Shown piece after piece: positions 5,620 to 14,312 of a stretch of DNA of 23,914 nucleotides; within the stretch, counting starts at the first letter, position 1; the number at the start of each line of letters is the position of its first letter. Position numbers and translations under genes: made by a program. Below the pieces are notes generated by a model. The model had not been told where the DNA came from and made no database searches. It saw only the letters and a list, made by a program, of their open reading frames with translations. The stretch comes from Streptosporangiaceae bacterium (lineage in GTDB: Bacteria; Actinomycetota; Actinomycetes; Streptosporangiales; Streptosporangiaceae), in the NCBI GenBank assembly GCA_030040475.1, contig JASHTQ010000754.1, positions 1-23,914 on the forward strand. The letters are read 5' to 3'.

Positions 5620-5836
5620 CCGGCCTTAGCCGCATCAGGCCGTCCAGTTGCCTGGCCGACCCGGTACCGCCGGCCGACCACCAGGGCCGGACACCCGCGT
5701 GAATCCCCGGTTTCCCGGTTCCTCTCGCGTCCCTGGGTGACCCCGGGGTGCTGCCCCGCCTTAGCGGTGGATGTATTTCTACTGCCTATCTGACGCCCGC
5801 GCAAGACCCCGCAATAAATTAATTCCGCCAGATTAT

Positions 5837-5921
5837 GTTTCCACAATATAATCCACAGAACTACACGGGTTATCCGCAGGTAAGCGAGGTTATCCACCCG
5901 CTTATGCACAGCAAATCCACA
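5837..5921. promoter_or_regulatory. Cluster of DnaA-box-like 9-mers in AT-rich DNA
   Basis: Within 85 bases, all in the same orientation, are GTTTCCACA (~5837), TAATCCACA (5849-5857), TTATCCGCA (5870-5878), TTATCCACC (5890-5898), TTATGCACA (5902-5910) and AAATCCACA (5913-5921), each one or two mismatches from the DnaA box TTATCCACA. The preceding sequence (about 5815-5850) is clearly AT-rich against a ~70% GC background. Such clusters occur at replication origins of chromosomes and plasmids and at DnaA-titration sites. No rep or par gene is visible beside it, so a relic plasmid origin or a titration site is more likely than an active origin. Confidence 0.5.
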
Positions 5922-6005
5922 GGCCGTTAAAATGGTATTAACGCCCGGCCGCGGCCGCCCCCGTTCACGTCGGTAGTCGGTCACGGTCGGCCGGGCGTGA
6001 CACCG

Positions 6006-6643
6006 TCAGTAGGTCACCCAGATCTCCTGCTTCTCGCCGTCGACCGTGACGGCGCCCCCGCTGGGAATGACGTGCTGCGGCTCGGTGTGCCCGAAGTCCA
6101 CCCCGAATACCAGCGGCGCCCCCGGGGTGATACTCGGCCACCGCGGCGAGCACGGCCTCGTGCTGGTCCCGCGTGTAGCGGGCCTTCGCGGCCGCGTCGT
6201 TGCGCTGGTCGTGCGACCACGCCTTGGGCCGCGCCCAGACGATCGCGGCGAACCGCCGCAGCAGCCTCCGCTCGCCCATGCACATCAGCACCCGGTACAC
6301 GTAGAGCTGGCCGGCGGAAGCTCCTCGGAGGTCTCGAGGAACAGCACCGCGCCGTCGCAGGCGTCGTCCGGCGCCAGGTACCTGCCGGCCCGCAGCTGGA
6401 AGTCGACGACCTCCAGGCTCGGCGAACGCCGCCATGACATCGGCCGCCCGCTCCGCGGGCGACGCCGCGGCCGCCGTCGTGGTGGGAAACACCGCCGGGT
6501 TCAGCCCGAACTCCTCCCACAGCCTGCGCAGCCCGAGCTCATACGGCCGCGGAAACCGGGCGGCCAGCCCGCTCGACGGCGAGAGCACCGCCACAGCGTC
6601 TCCGCGACGCGGCTTTGTCCGGGTACCTGAACTGGCTCGGCAT
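6006..6643 (-). pseudogene. S66 LD-carboxypeptidase (LdcA/MccF-like) pseudogene
   Basis: On the minus strand, ATG at 6643 starts MPSQFRYPD. One extra A in an AAA run then shifts the frame to the one carrying AVLSPSSGLAARFPRPYELG and the rest of the N-terminal domain (ending ASPAERAADVMAAFAEPG). About 120-130 residues are then missing, including the region with the nucleophilic Ser (GYSDxT). The next frame carries QLRAGRYLAPDDACDGAVLF then LETSEELPPA, another frameshift gives YVYRVLMCMGERRLLRRF and VWARPKAWS, and a last shift gives VFGVDFGHTEPQHVIPSGG to a TGA at 6008-6006. The family is normally 300-350 residues and cleaves LD-peptide bonds in murein peptides or microcin C-like compounds. At least three frameshifts plus the deletion make this clearly non-functional. 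Confidence 0.8.
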
Positions 6644-6774
6644 GCCGGCCATCATCCCATCCGGGGGATAACCCCCCGATGATTTCCGGGTGCCAGCCCC
6701 GTCGTAATCGCGTGGCCGGATTCCTACCGTAAAGACCAGGGGAACACGCCATCCGACACAACGGGGTAGCCGCG

Positions 6775-7029
6775 ATGACCGCCATCGTCAGCAAGGACCG
6801 CGCCAAGACCACCTGGCTCACCGGAGCGGTCGGCCTCCTCCTGCTGGCCCTCTCGTTCGCGATGATGGCCGTGGCCGCCCCCGCCCGCGCGGGCCCGCCA
6901 GCGATCCACAAGATCGTTTTGGACTCGCGCTCAATCTCCGGCCGCATTACCTCGCAAAACCCTTTATTCCGCGACGAAATGGGATTAAATACCTCCCTGG
7001 GGGGCCGCGCAACGAGGGAGAGTCAATGA
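6775..7029 (+). CDS. Small putative exported protein, uncertain
   Basis: An 84-codon frame whose first ~40 residues look like a signal peptide: basic N-region (SKDRAKTTW), a hydrophobic run (LTGAVGLLLLALSFAMMAVAA) and a plausible A-x-A cleavage site (APARA/G). The remainder (about 45 residues) resembles no family I know and has less typical codon use, with a locally AT-richer stretch near 6950-7000. Its stop overlaps the ATG of the next gene (ATGA at 7026-7029), which favours a real coupled gene. The ribosome binding site is weak. It could instead be a decayed gene whose tail is the promoter region of the next one. Confidence 0.45.
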   Translation: MTAIVSKDRAKTTWLTGAVGLLLLALSFAMMAVAAPARAGPPAIHKIVLDSRSISGRITSQNPLFRDEMGLNTSLGGRATRESQ

Positions 7030-7331
7030 GCACTTCGCAGGACGGCGTGCCGCCCGAGGGATCGCAGGATGCGACGGGGCGTTACCGGGTCAGGCTCACG
7101 AAGGTGAGCAGCTTCGTGATAATCACGCAGCGGCGCAGCAGCGTTTACACCGGGACCCTCCAGCAGCTTGAGGATTCGGCGCGCTCGGTACGCACGCACA
7201 ACCTGATCCTCGGCTGGTGGGGCGTTCCGTTCGGCCTGTTCTGGACCCCGATGGCCCTGTCGCGCAACGCCAAGGCGATGCAGAAGCTCAGGGAGCTAGC
7301 CTCGGGTCAGGCCGCGACCCCGGTCGGCTGA
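7026..7331 (+). CDS. Conserved-looking small protein with one hydrophobic segment, unknown function
   Basis: A 101-residue protein with no function I can name. The N-terminal 20 residues are polar; RYRVRLTKVSSFVIITQRRSSVYTGTLQQLEDSARS looks like beta strands and a helix, and NLILGWWGVPFGLFWTPMAL is a hydrophobic, tryptophan-rich segment that could sit in the membrane as one helix or a hairpin, followed by a basic-polar tail (SRNAKAMQKLRELASG). The pattern resembles small actinobacterial hypothetical proteins. ATG 7026 has a good ribosome binding site (GAGGGAGAG) just upstream. It ends 25 bases before glgX, which converges on it from the other strand. Confidence 0.75.
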   Translation: MSTSQDGVPPEGSQDATGRYRVRLTKVSSFVIITQRRSSVYTGTLQQLEDSARSVRTHNLILGWWGVPFGLFWTPMALSRNAKAMQKLRELASGQAATPVG

Positions 7332-7356
7332 CCGCGTTACCAGCGGACGTGGTGGT

Positions 7357-9504
<2,148 letters not shown>

Positions 9505-9671
9505 CCGGCATACGTTACCGATCCTCACCCCGGTTTGGTGGAGCGGGACGACGTGGGGGACAATGAAGCAGACCATTGGCGATGAGGCTCGCCACCAACC
9601 GCGCGGCGGCACCGCGCTGATGGCCTCTGCCCGAGAATGCCGTGACCGGCGCAAAGGGTAGGAGACCAACG

Positions 9672-9722
9672 ATGGACTATGCTCTGGATCCACTCGGCAA
9701 TCAACGTCGGGCTGCGCGGTGA
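9672..9722 (+). CDS. 16-codon leader ORF coupled to hyfC-like gene
   Basis: A short frame encoding MDYALDPLGNQRRAAR. It has the best Shine-Dalgarno sequence in this part of the window (AGGAG at 9660-9664, seven bases before the ATG), and its TGA overlaps the GTG of the HyfC-like gene (GTGA at 9719-9722). The HyfC start itself has no clear ribosome binding site, so ribosomes probably load on the leader and re-initiate. It may be a translational leader, a genuine micropeptide, or the tail of a lost upstream subunit. No family is recognisable. Confidence 0.5.
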   Translation: MDYALDPLGNQRRAAR

Positions 9723-10681
9723 GCGTGGCCCTCCCGATTCCCGTCATCCAGCTGCTGCAGGTCCTTACGATCGCGCTTGGCGCGCCCGGCGTGACTGGCG
9801 TGATCGCGAAGGTCGAGGCGCGGCTGCAGGGTCGGCGGGGACCTCGGGTACTTCAGCCGTATTACGACCTGGCCAAGCTGTTCCGCAAGGAAGCGCTGGC
9901 ACCCGAGGGGGCGAGCTGGTTCTTCCTTGCCGCTCCGCTGATCGCGGTGACCGCGTACCTGACGATCCCGCTGCTGATCCCGGTGCTGACCACGTACGGG
10001 CTGCCGCTGGGCTATATGGGCGACATCCTGGGCGGCGGTTTCCTGCTGTCGCTGGCCAGCTTCGTCGTCGCCACCGCGGCGCTGGAGACCGGCGACCCCT
10101 ACGCGCAGCTGGGCTCGAGCCGGGCCAAGACGTTCTCCGCCATCACCGAGCCCGTCGTGCTGTTCGTGGTGTTCACGGTCGCGCTGCTCACCGGCACCGA
10201 CCTGCCCTACGCGCTGGCCGCGACGGTCCGGTCGTCCGCCGGGCAGATCATCCGCCCGGCGCACCTGCTCGCCGCCGCCGCGCTGTTCATGGTGATCCTG
10301 CACGAGACCGGCCGGATCCCGGTGGAGACCCATTCCGGCACCAACGAGTTCGGCATGATCGAGGAGGCCAGGGCCTTCGAGCACTCCGGCCCCTACTTCG
10401 CCCTGCTGAAGTGGGGCGGCGAGCTCAAGCAGCTGATCCTGTACACGATCCTGGCCGACGTGTTCCTTGCCCCCTGGGGGCTGGCCTCGACCCAGCAGCT
10501 CGGCGCGGTCGTCCTCGCCATCGTGGCGCTGCTTGCCAAGGCCTGCGCGGTCGGCTGCGTGGTTGCCGTGATCGACAACTCCTTCGCCAAGCTGCGGCTG
10601 TTCAAGATCACCGAGTACGTCTCGGCCGCGTTCCTGATCGCCGTTCTCGGCGTGTTCACGCTCTACCTCGGGGGTGGCTGA
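9719..10681 (+). CDS. HyfC/HycD-like membrane subunit (NuoH family)
   Basis: A 320-residue integral membrane protein of the NuoH/HycD/HyfC family, the subunit that links the peripheral redox arm of complex I-like enzymes to the proton-pumping arm. Seen: about eight hydrophobic helices; GVIAKVEARLQGRRGPRVLQ near residue 30, the conserved loop after helix 1 (family: kArlQ.R.GP.vlQpy.Dl.Kl..Ke); YYDLAKLFRKE; HETGRIPVETHSGTNEFGMI near residue 205, matching the family ETgRiPvD.....ElgMi..a loop with its acidic residues. GTG 9719 is used because it overlaps the leader ORF stop and the family N-terminus fits. It overlaps the next gene by one base (TGATG). First structural gene of the Ehr-like operon; homologous to mycobacterial HycD (Rv0084). 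Confidence 0.9.
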   Translation: MSVALPIPVIQLLQVLTIALGAPGVTGVIAKVEARLQGRRGPRVLQPYYDLAKLFRKEALAPEGASWFFLAAPLIAVTAYLTIPLLIPVLTTYGLPLGYMGDILGGGFLLSLASFVVATAALETGDPYAQLGSSRAKTFSAITEPVVLFVVFTVALLTGTDLPYALAATVRSSAGQIIRPAHLLAAAALFMVILHETGRIPVETHSGTNEFGMIEEARAFEHSGPYFALLKWGGELKQLILYTILADVFLAPWGLASTQQLGAVVLAIVALLAKACAVGCVVAVIDNSFAKLRLFKITEYVSAAFLIAVLGVFTLYLGGG

Positions 10682-11391
10682 TGGTCTCCGCGCTGGCGGG
10701 CGATCCGGCGCAGGCACCGGGCGTCTACGAGGGCGTCGCCAACGTGATCGCGGCGGTCATGCTGCTGCTGGAGTTCGGCCTGCTGCGCCAGGCGCTGGCC
10801 CGCGACCAGATCCGGCTGTACATGGCGCAGTCCGCGCTGATCTCGGTGCTGGCGATCGTGATCGCCGCGGATCGGGACCTGCCCGACCTGTACGTGCTTG
10901 CCGCGCTGTCGGCGGCGCTGAAGGTGGTGGCCGTCCCGCTGGTGCTGCGCCGCCTGCTGGGCCGGATTGACCCTGAGGAAGGAGAAGAGGCCCCGGGCGT
11001 GGCGGGCAGCCAGACGCTGAGCCCGGCGTCTGCCGTGCTGGCCGGGATAGTGCTCGCCGCCATCGGATTCTTCTGCTTCGGCTCGCTTGACATCCACGGG
11101 CCGGCCGCGCCGGCGCTCGCGCTGGCGCTGGCGGCGGCGATGGTGCTGGTCTCGTTCGGCCTGATGATCGTCCGCCGGGATGTCGCCTCGCAGGCAATCG
11201 GGTTCTTCACGCTGGAGAACGCGATCTCGCTGGCGGCGCTCGTGGTGGCGTCAGGGCTCCCGCTGATCCTCGAGACCGCGTTCCTTTTCGACCTGCTGGT
11301 GGCGGTCGTGGTGTTCGGCATGCTGATCCGCGCCCACCACACCAGGGCGGAGTCGCTGTCCACCGCCGACCTGACCAGGCTACGGGGATGA
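10681..11391 (+). CDS. HyfE/HycP-like membrane subunit
   Basis: A 236-residue hydrophobic protein of the HyfE (hydrogenase-4 component E)/HycP family, whose N-terminal and C-terminal parts resemble the small membrane subunit NuoK. About seven transmembrane helices are visible, for example VIAAVMLLLEFGLLRQAL, ALISVLAIVIAA, VLAGIVLAAIGFFCFG and ALALALAAAMVLVSFGLMIV. The IGFFTLENAISLAALVVASG segment is the NuoK-like conserved helix with its buried Glu (N-G-I-x-L in NuoK; E-N-A-I-S-L here). The loop LGRIDPEEGEEA is hydrophilic. ATG 10681 overlaps the preceding stop by one base. It sits between HyfC and HyfF as in the mycobacterial order HycD-HycP-HycQ. Confidence 0.85.
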   Translation: MVSALAGDPAQAPGVYEGVANVIAAVMLLLEFGLLRQALARDQIRLYMAQSALISVLAIVIAADRDLPDLYVLAALSAALKVVAVPLVLRRLLGRIDPEEGEEAPGVAGSQTLSPASAVLAGIVLAAIGFFCFGSLDIHGPAAPALALALAAAMVLVSFGLMIVRRDVASQAIGFFTLENAISLAALVVASGLPLILETAFLFDLLVAVVVFGMLIRAHHTRAESLSTADLTRLRG

Positions 11392-11403
11392 GGGGATGAG
11401 CCG

Positions 11404-12879
11404 ATGCTCGGCGTGATACTCGCTCTGCTGATCGTGCCGCTGGCGGCCGGCCTGGCCTGCGCCATCCTTCCCAAGCCGGCCAAGGTAGGTCCGGTCGTCA
11501 CCGGAACGTCCTGCGTGGCCTGCTTCGGCCTGGTCCTTGCGCTGGTCCCGGCCGCGGCCCACCGCGATCTCAGCTACCTCACCTATTTGCGGGTCGACGC
11601 GCTCAGCGCGATCTTCCTGCTCGCTACCGGCTTCCTGTACGCCGCCGTGGGCATCTACTCGATCGGCTACGTCGCCCACCATGGGCACGGCGACCGCTAC
11701 AAGAGGCGCTTTTACGCCGGGTTCAACCTGTTCGCCTGGGCCATGCTTGCCGCCCCGCTGATGAGCAGCCTGGCCCTGATATGGATCGCGATCGAGATCA
11801 CCACGATCATCTCGGCGCTGCTTGTCGCGATCGAGGACACCGACGGGGCCGCCGAGGCCGCATGGAAGTACGTGCTGATCGCCAGCGCCGGCCTGGGCCT
11901 GGGCCTGCTGGCCACCGTGTTCGCCTACTTCGCCGGCGCACAGGTGCTCGGCGAGCACTACAACCTTGCCATCGCACCGCTGATTCACGTCGCTCCGCGG
12001 CTGCCGGCCACCCCGGTGCGACTGGCCTTCCTGCTCGCATTGCTGGGCTACGGCACCAAGGTCGGCCTGGTCCCCGTGCATACCTGGCTGCCAGACGCGC
12101 ATTCTGAGGCGCCCACTCCGGTGTCAGCGCTGCTGTCCGGATCGCTGCTCGCGGTCAGCCTCTACGCGATCCTCCGCTACTACGAGTTCACCGCCGCCGC
12201 GGTGGGCAGCGGGTTTCCCCGGGACGCCCTGCTGGCCTTCGGCGTGGCCTCACTGCTGCTCGCCGCGCTGTACCTGTTCGGCCAGCGCGACATCAAGAGG
12301 CTGCTCGCCTACTCCAGCATCGAGCACATGGGCATCGTGACCATCGGGGTGAGCTTCGGCGCGCCGATCGCGCTGGCCGGGGTCATGCTGCACGTGCTGG
12401 CGCACGCGGCAGCCAAGGGAAATGCGTTCATGGGCGCGGGCGTCTTCACGGTGAAGTACCGCACCAAACAGATCGCGGGGATGCGCGGCGCCCTCGACCT
12501 GCTGCCGTGGAGCGGGCCGCTGTTCCTGCTCGCGGTCTTCGCGCTGTCCGCGATGCCGCCCTCCGGCATCTTCCGCAGCGAGTTCCAGATCGTGGCCGGC
12601 GGCCTGGCCTCGGGCAACGACGCCGCCGCCGCGGTGCTCGTGGTGCTGGTCACCGTGGCGTTTTTCGGCTTGACCACCGCGTCCACCCGGATCCTGTTCA
12701 CCCCGGCCCCGCGGTCGCTTTCGGCTGCCGCGGCCGTGGACCGCGGCGAGCCGTCCGCGTGGATGGTGGTCCCGGCAGTGGCAGGCATCGCGGTCCTGTT
12801 CATCCTCGGCTTGCACCCGCCGGGCGAGCTTACCGAGCTGATCTCGAGGGCCGTGGCGCAGCTGGGAGCGGCCCGATGA
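11404..12879 (+). CDS. HyfF/HycQ-like proton-pumping antiporter subunit (NuoN/L family)
   Basis: A 491-residue, ~14-helix member of the NuoL/M/N (Mrp antiporter) family, which conducts protons across the membrane. The functional residues are present: Glu131 in LIWIAIEITTI (helix 5), Lys155 in AAWKYVLIAS, Lys219 in LGYGTKVGLVPVHTWLPDAH (helix 7) with His226, KRLLAYSSIEHMG near 298-310, and Lys338 in HAAAKGNAF (broken helix). Length is normal for HyfF. The start ATG 11404 is 12 bases after the HyfE stop; GGGATGAG upstream may serve as ribosome binding site. It overlaps the HycE-like gene by four bases (ATGA). The intact channel residues suggest that proton pumping is kept even though the redox arm has lost its cofactor ligands. 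Confidence 0.9.
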   Translation: MLGVILALLIVPLAAGLACAILPKPAKVGPVVTGTSCVACFGLVLALVPAAAHRDLSYLTYLRVDALSAIFLLATGFLYAAVGIYSIGYVAHHGHGDRYKRRFYAGFNLFAWAMLAAPLMSSLALIWIAIEITTIISALLVAIEDTDGAAEAAWKYVLIASAGLGLGLLATVFAYFAGAQVLGEHYNLAIAPLIHVAPRLPATPVRLAFLLALLGYGTKVGLVPVHTWLPDAHSEAPTPVSALLSGSLLAVSLYAILRYYEFTAAAVGSGFPRDALLAFGVASLLLAALYLFGQRDIKRLLAYSSIEHMGIVTIGVSFGAPIALAGVMLHVLAHAAAKGNAFMGAGVFTVKYRTKQIAGMRGALDLLPWSGPLFLLAVFALSAMPPSGIFRSEFQIVAGGLASGNDAAAAVLVVLVTVAFFGLTTASTRILFTPAPRSLSAAAAVDRGEPSAWMVVPAVAGIAVLFILGLHPPGELTELISRAVAQLGAAR

Positions 12880-14312
12880 CGACGACCGAGCCCGACGTGC
12901 TGGCGCTGTGGAAGGACCTGGAGGCGCGGGTTGCCGCGGGCGAGCGGTTCGCCGGCCTGTTCGCCACCCGGCTCGCCGGCGACGGCCAGGTCGCCTTGTC
13001 CGCGCTCGTGGCAGTGCCGGGGGAAGAAGGCGAGGCGGGCGGGGACATCGAGACGCTGGAGGTGACGCTGCCGCCCGGCGCGACGCGCTATCCCGCGCTC
13101 ACCCCGCTGGTGGGTGCCGCGTTCTGGTACGAGCGGGTGATCCACGACGAGTTCGGCCTGGTACCCGACGGCCACCCCCGGCTCGCTCCGCTGATCCGCC
13201 CGGGCAACCCGCAACGGCACGTGACAGGCTACGGACTGTTCACGATCCCGCACGGCCCGGTCAGGTCCGGGGTGCTCGAGTCCATCGAGTACCTGGTCGA
13301 GACTCCGGGCGAGGCGATCCCGCACCTGAACATGCGGGTGTTCTACAAGCACCGCGGCGTGGCGCGCCGGTTTACCGGGATGCGGCCGCCGGACGCGGTC
13401 CTGCTGGCCGAGCGCGTCGAGGGCATCGCCTCGGTCGCCCACGTGCTGGCCTTCTGCCACGCGGTCGAGCGGATCGCGGGCTGCGTCCCGCCCCCGGCCG
13501 CGGCCCTGGTCCGGGTGCTGCACGCCGAGCTTGAGCGGATCGCCAACCACCTTGACGTCGCGATCCGGCTGGCCGACGCGGCCGGGCTCGCGGTGGCCAC
13601 CGCCCGCATGGCCCTGCACAAGGAGCGGGTCATGCGGCTGGTCAGCCGGATGTGCGGCAGCCGGTTCGGCCGTGGCGTGGTGGTTCCAGGCGGAGTCACC
13701 GCGCTGCCGCGGCTGACCGCGGCCGAGCTGCGCGCCGAGATCGAGCAGCTGGCCAGGCACGTCACCGGCGAGGCCGCCGCGCTGATGGCCACGTCCTCGT
13801 TCCTGGACCGGCTGCGCGGCACCGGCCCGCTGACCCCGGCGCGGGCCCGCGCCCACGGGGCGCTGGGTCCGATCGGCAAGGCAGCCGGGTTCGCCGACGA
13901 CGACCGGCTGACCCGCCCGTACGACGGCTACCAGGACCTGCCGGCGCCGGGCATCAGGGCGCACTCGGCCGGGGACGCGCTCGTCCGGCTGCGGGTCAGG
14001 TGGGAGGAGGTGGAGCAGTCGTTCGGCCTGCTCCGGCTGGCGGCCGGCGAACTGGCCGAACGATCAGGCGGTCAGCTCCGGGTCCGCTGCGAGCCCGCGG
14101 CGGGCCGCGGGATCGGCTGGGCCGAGGCGCCGCAAGGCGAGGTGCTCTACGACGTCGCGCTGGCCGGCGGCCGGATCGCCGCATGCCAGCCCCGGTCGGC
14201 GTCGTTCCACAACCTGGTGCTGATGCACGAGGTGTTCACCGGCGACATCCTGACCGACTTCCCGTTCATCGAGGCCAGCTTCGGCCTCTCGGTCGCAGGA
14301 GTGTCGCTATGA
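12876..14312 (+). CDS. HycE-like large subunit (NuoC-NuoD fusion) lacking Ni-Fe ligands
   Basis: A 478-residue peripheral subunit of the group 4 hydrogenase/complex I large-subunit family. Residues ~1-115 form a NuoC-like domain (AAFWYERVIHDEFGLVPDGH then PRLAP, matching the ER.i.DlfGi...GHP motif); the rest is NuoD/HycE-like (TIPHGPVRSGVLES, ELERIANHLDVAIRLAD, RMCGSRFGRGVVVPGGV). In true [NiFe] hydrogenases two CxxC motifs bind the metal centre. At the first, RxCGxCxxxH, this protein reads R-V-E-G-I-A-S-V-A-H (180-189), with Glu and Ala for Cys. At the second, DPCxxC near the C-terminus, it reads S-F-G-L-S-V-A-G (468-475), with Ser and Gly. It cannot hold a NiFe site, which places it with Ehr-type or complex I-like proteins. 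ATGA overlaps on both sides tie it into the operon. Mycobacterial counterpart: Rv0087. Confidence 0.9.
   Translation: MTTTEPDVLALWKDLEARVAAGERFAGLFATRLAGDGQVALSALVAVPGEEGEAGGDIETLEVTLPPGATRYPALTPLVGAAFWYERVIHDEFGLVPDGHPRLAPLIRPGNPQRHVTGYGLFTIPHGPVRSGVLESIEYLVETPGEAIPHLNMRVFYKHRGVARRFTGMRPPDAVLLAERVEGIASVAHVLAFCHAVERIAGCVPPPAAALVRVLHAELERIANHLDVAIRLADAAGLAVATARMALHKERVMRLVSRMCGSRFGRGVVVPGGVTALPRLTAAELRAEIEQLARHVTGEAAALMATSSFLDRLRGTGPLTPARARAHGALGPIGKAAGFADDDRLTRPYDGYQDLPAPGIRAHSAGDALVRLRVRWEEVEQSFGLLRLAAGELAERSGGQLRVRCEPAAGRGIGWAEAPQGEVLYDVALAGGRIAACQPRSASFHNLVLMHEVFTGDILTDFPFIEASFGLSVAGVSL

Larger units (their letters stand above)
5311..5836. other. Gene-free stretch with two strong palindromes
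   Basis: No reading frame here has family-like content or a good start. It holds an 11-bp perfect inverted repeat (5363-5410) and a 16-bp perfect stem (5581-5619), listed separately. The right-hand end becomes AT-richer than any other part of the window and leads into the cluster of DnaA-box-like sequences. Confidence 0.6.

Noticed and set aside
5411..5836. tRNA gene or phage attachment site near the orphan hairpin
   Set aside because: No T-arm (GTTCRANNC), acceptor pairing or flanking direct repeat was found.
9563..9661. 32-codon frame before the leader ORF (ATG at 9563)
   Set aside because: GGGGGA lies only two bases from the ATG, too close, and the peptide resembles nothing; kept out as unsupported.
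12309..13964. Long minus-strand frame across HyfF and the HycE-like gene
   Set aside because: Arg/Gly/His-rich shadow of high-GC coding DNA with no motif; the plus-strand genes are certain.
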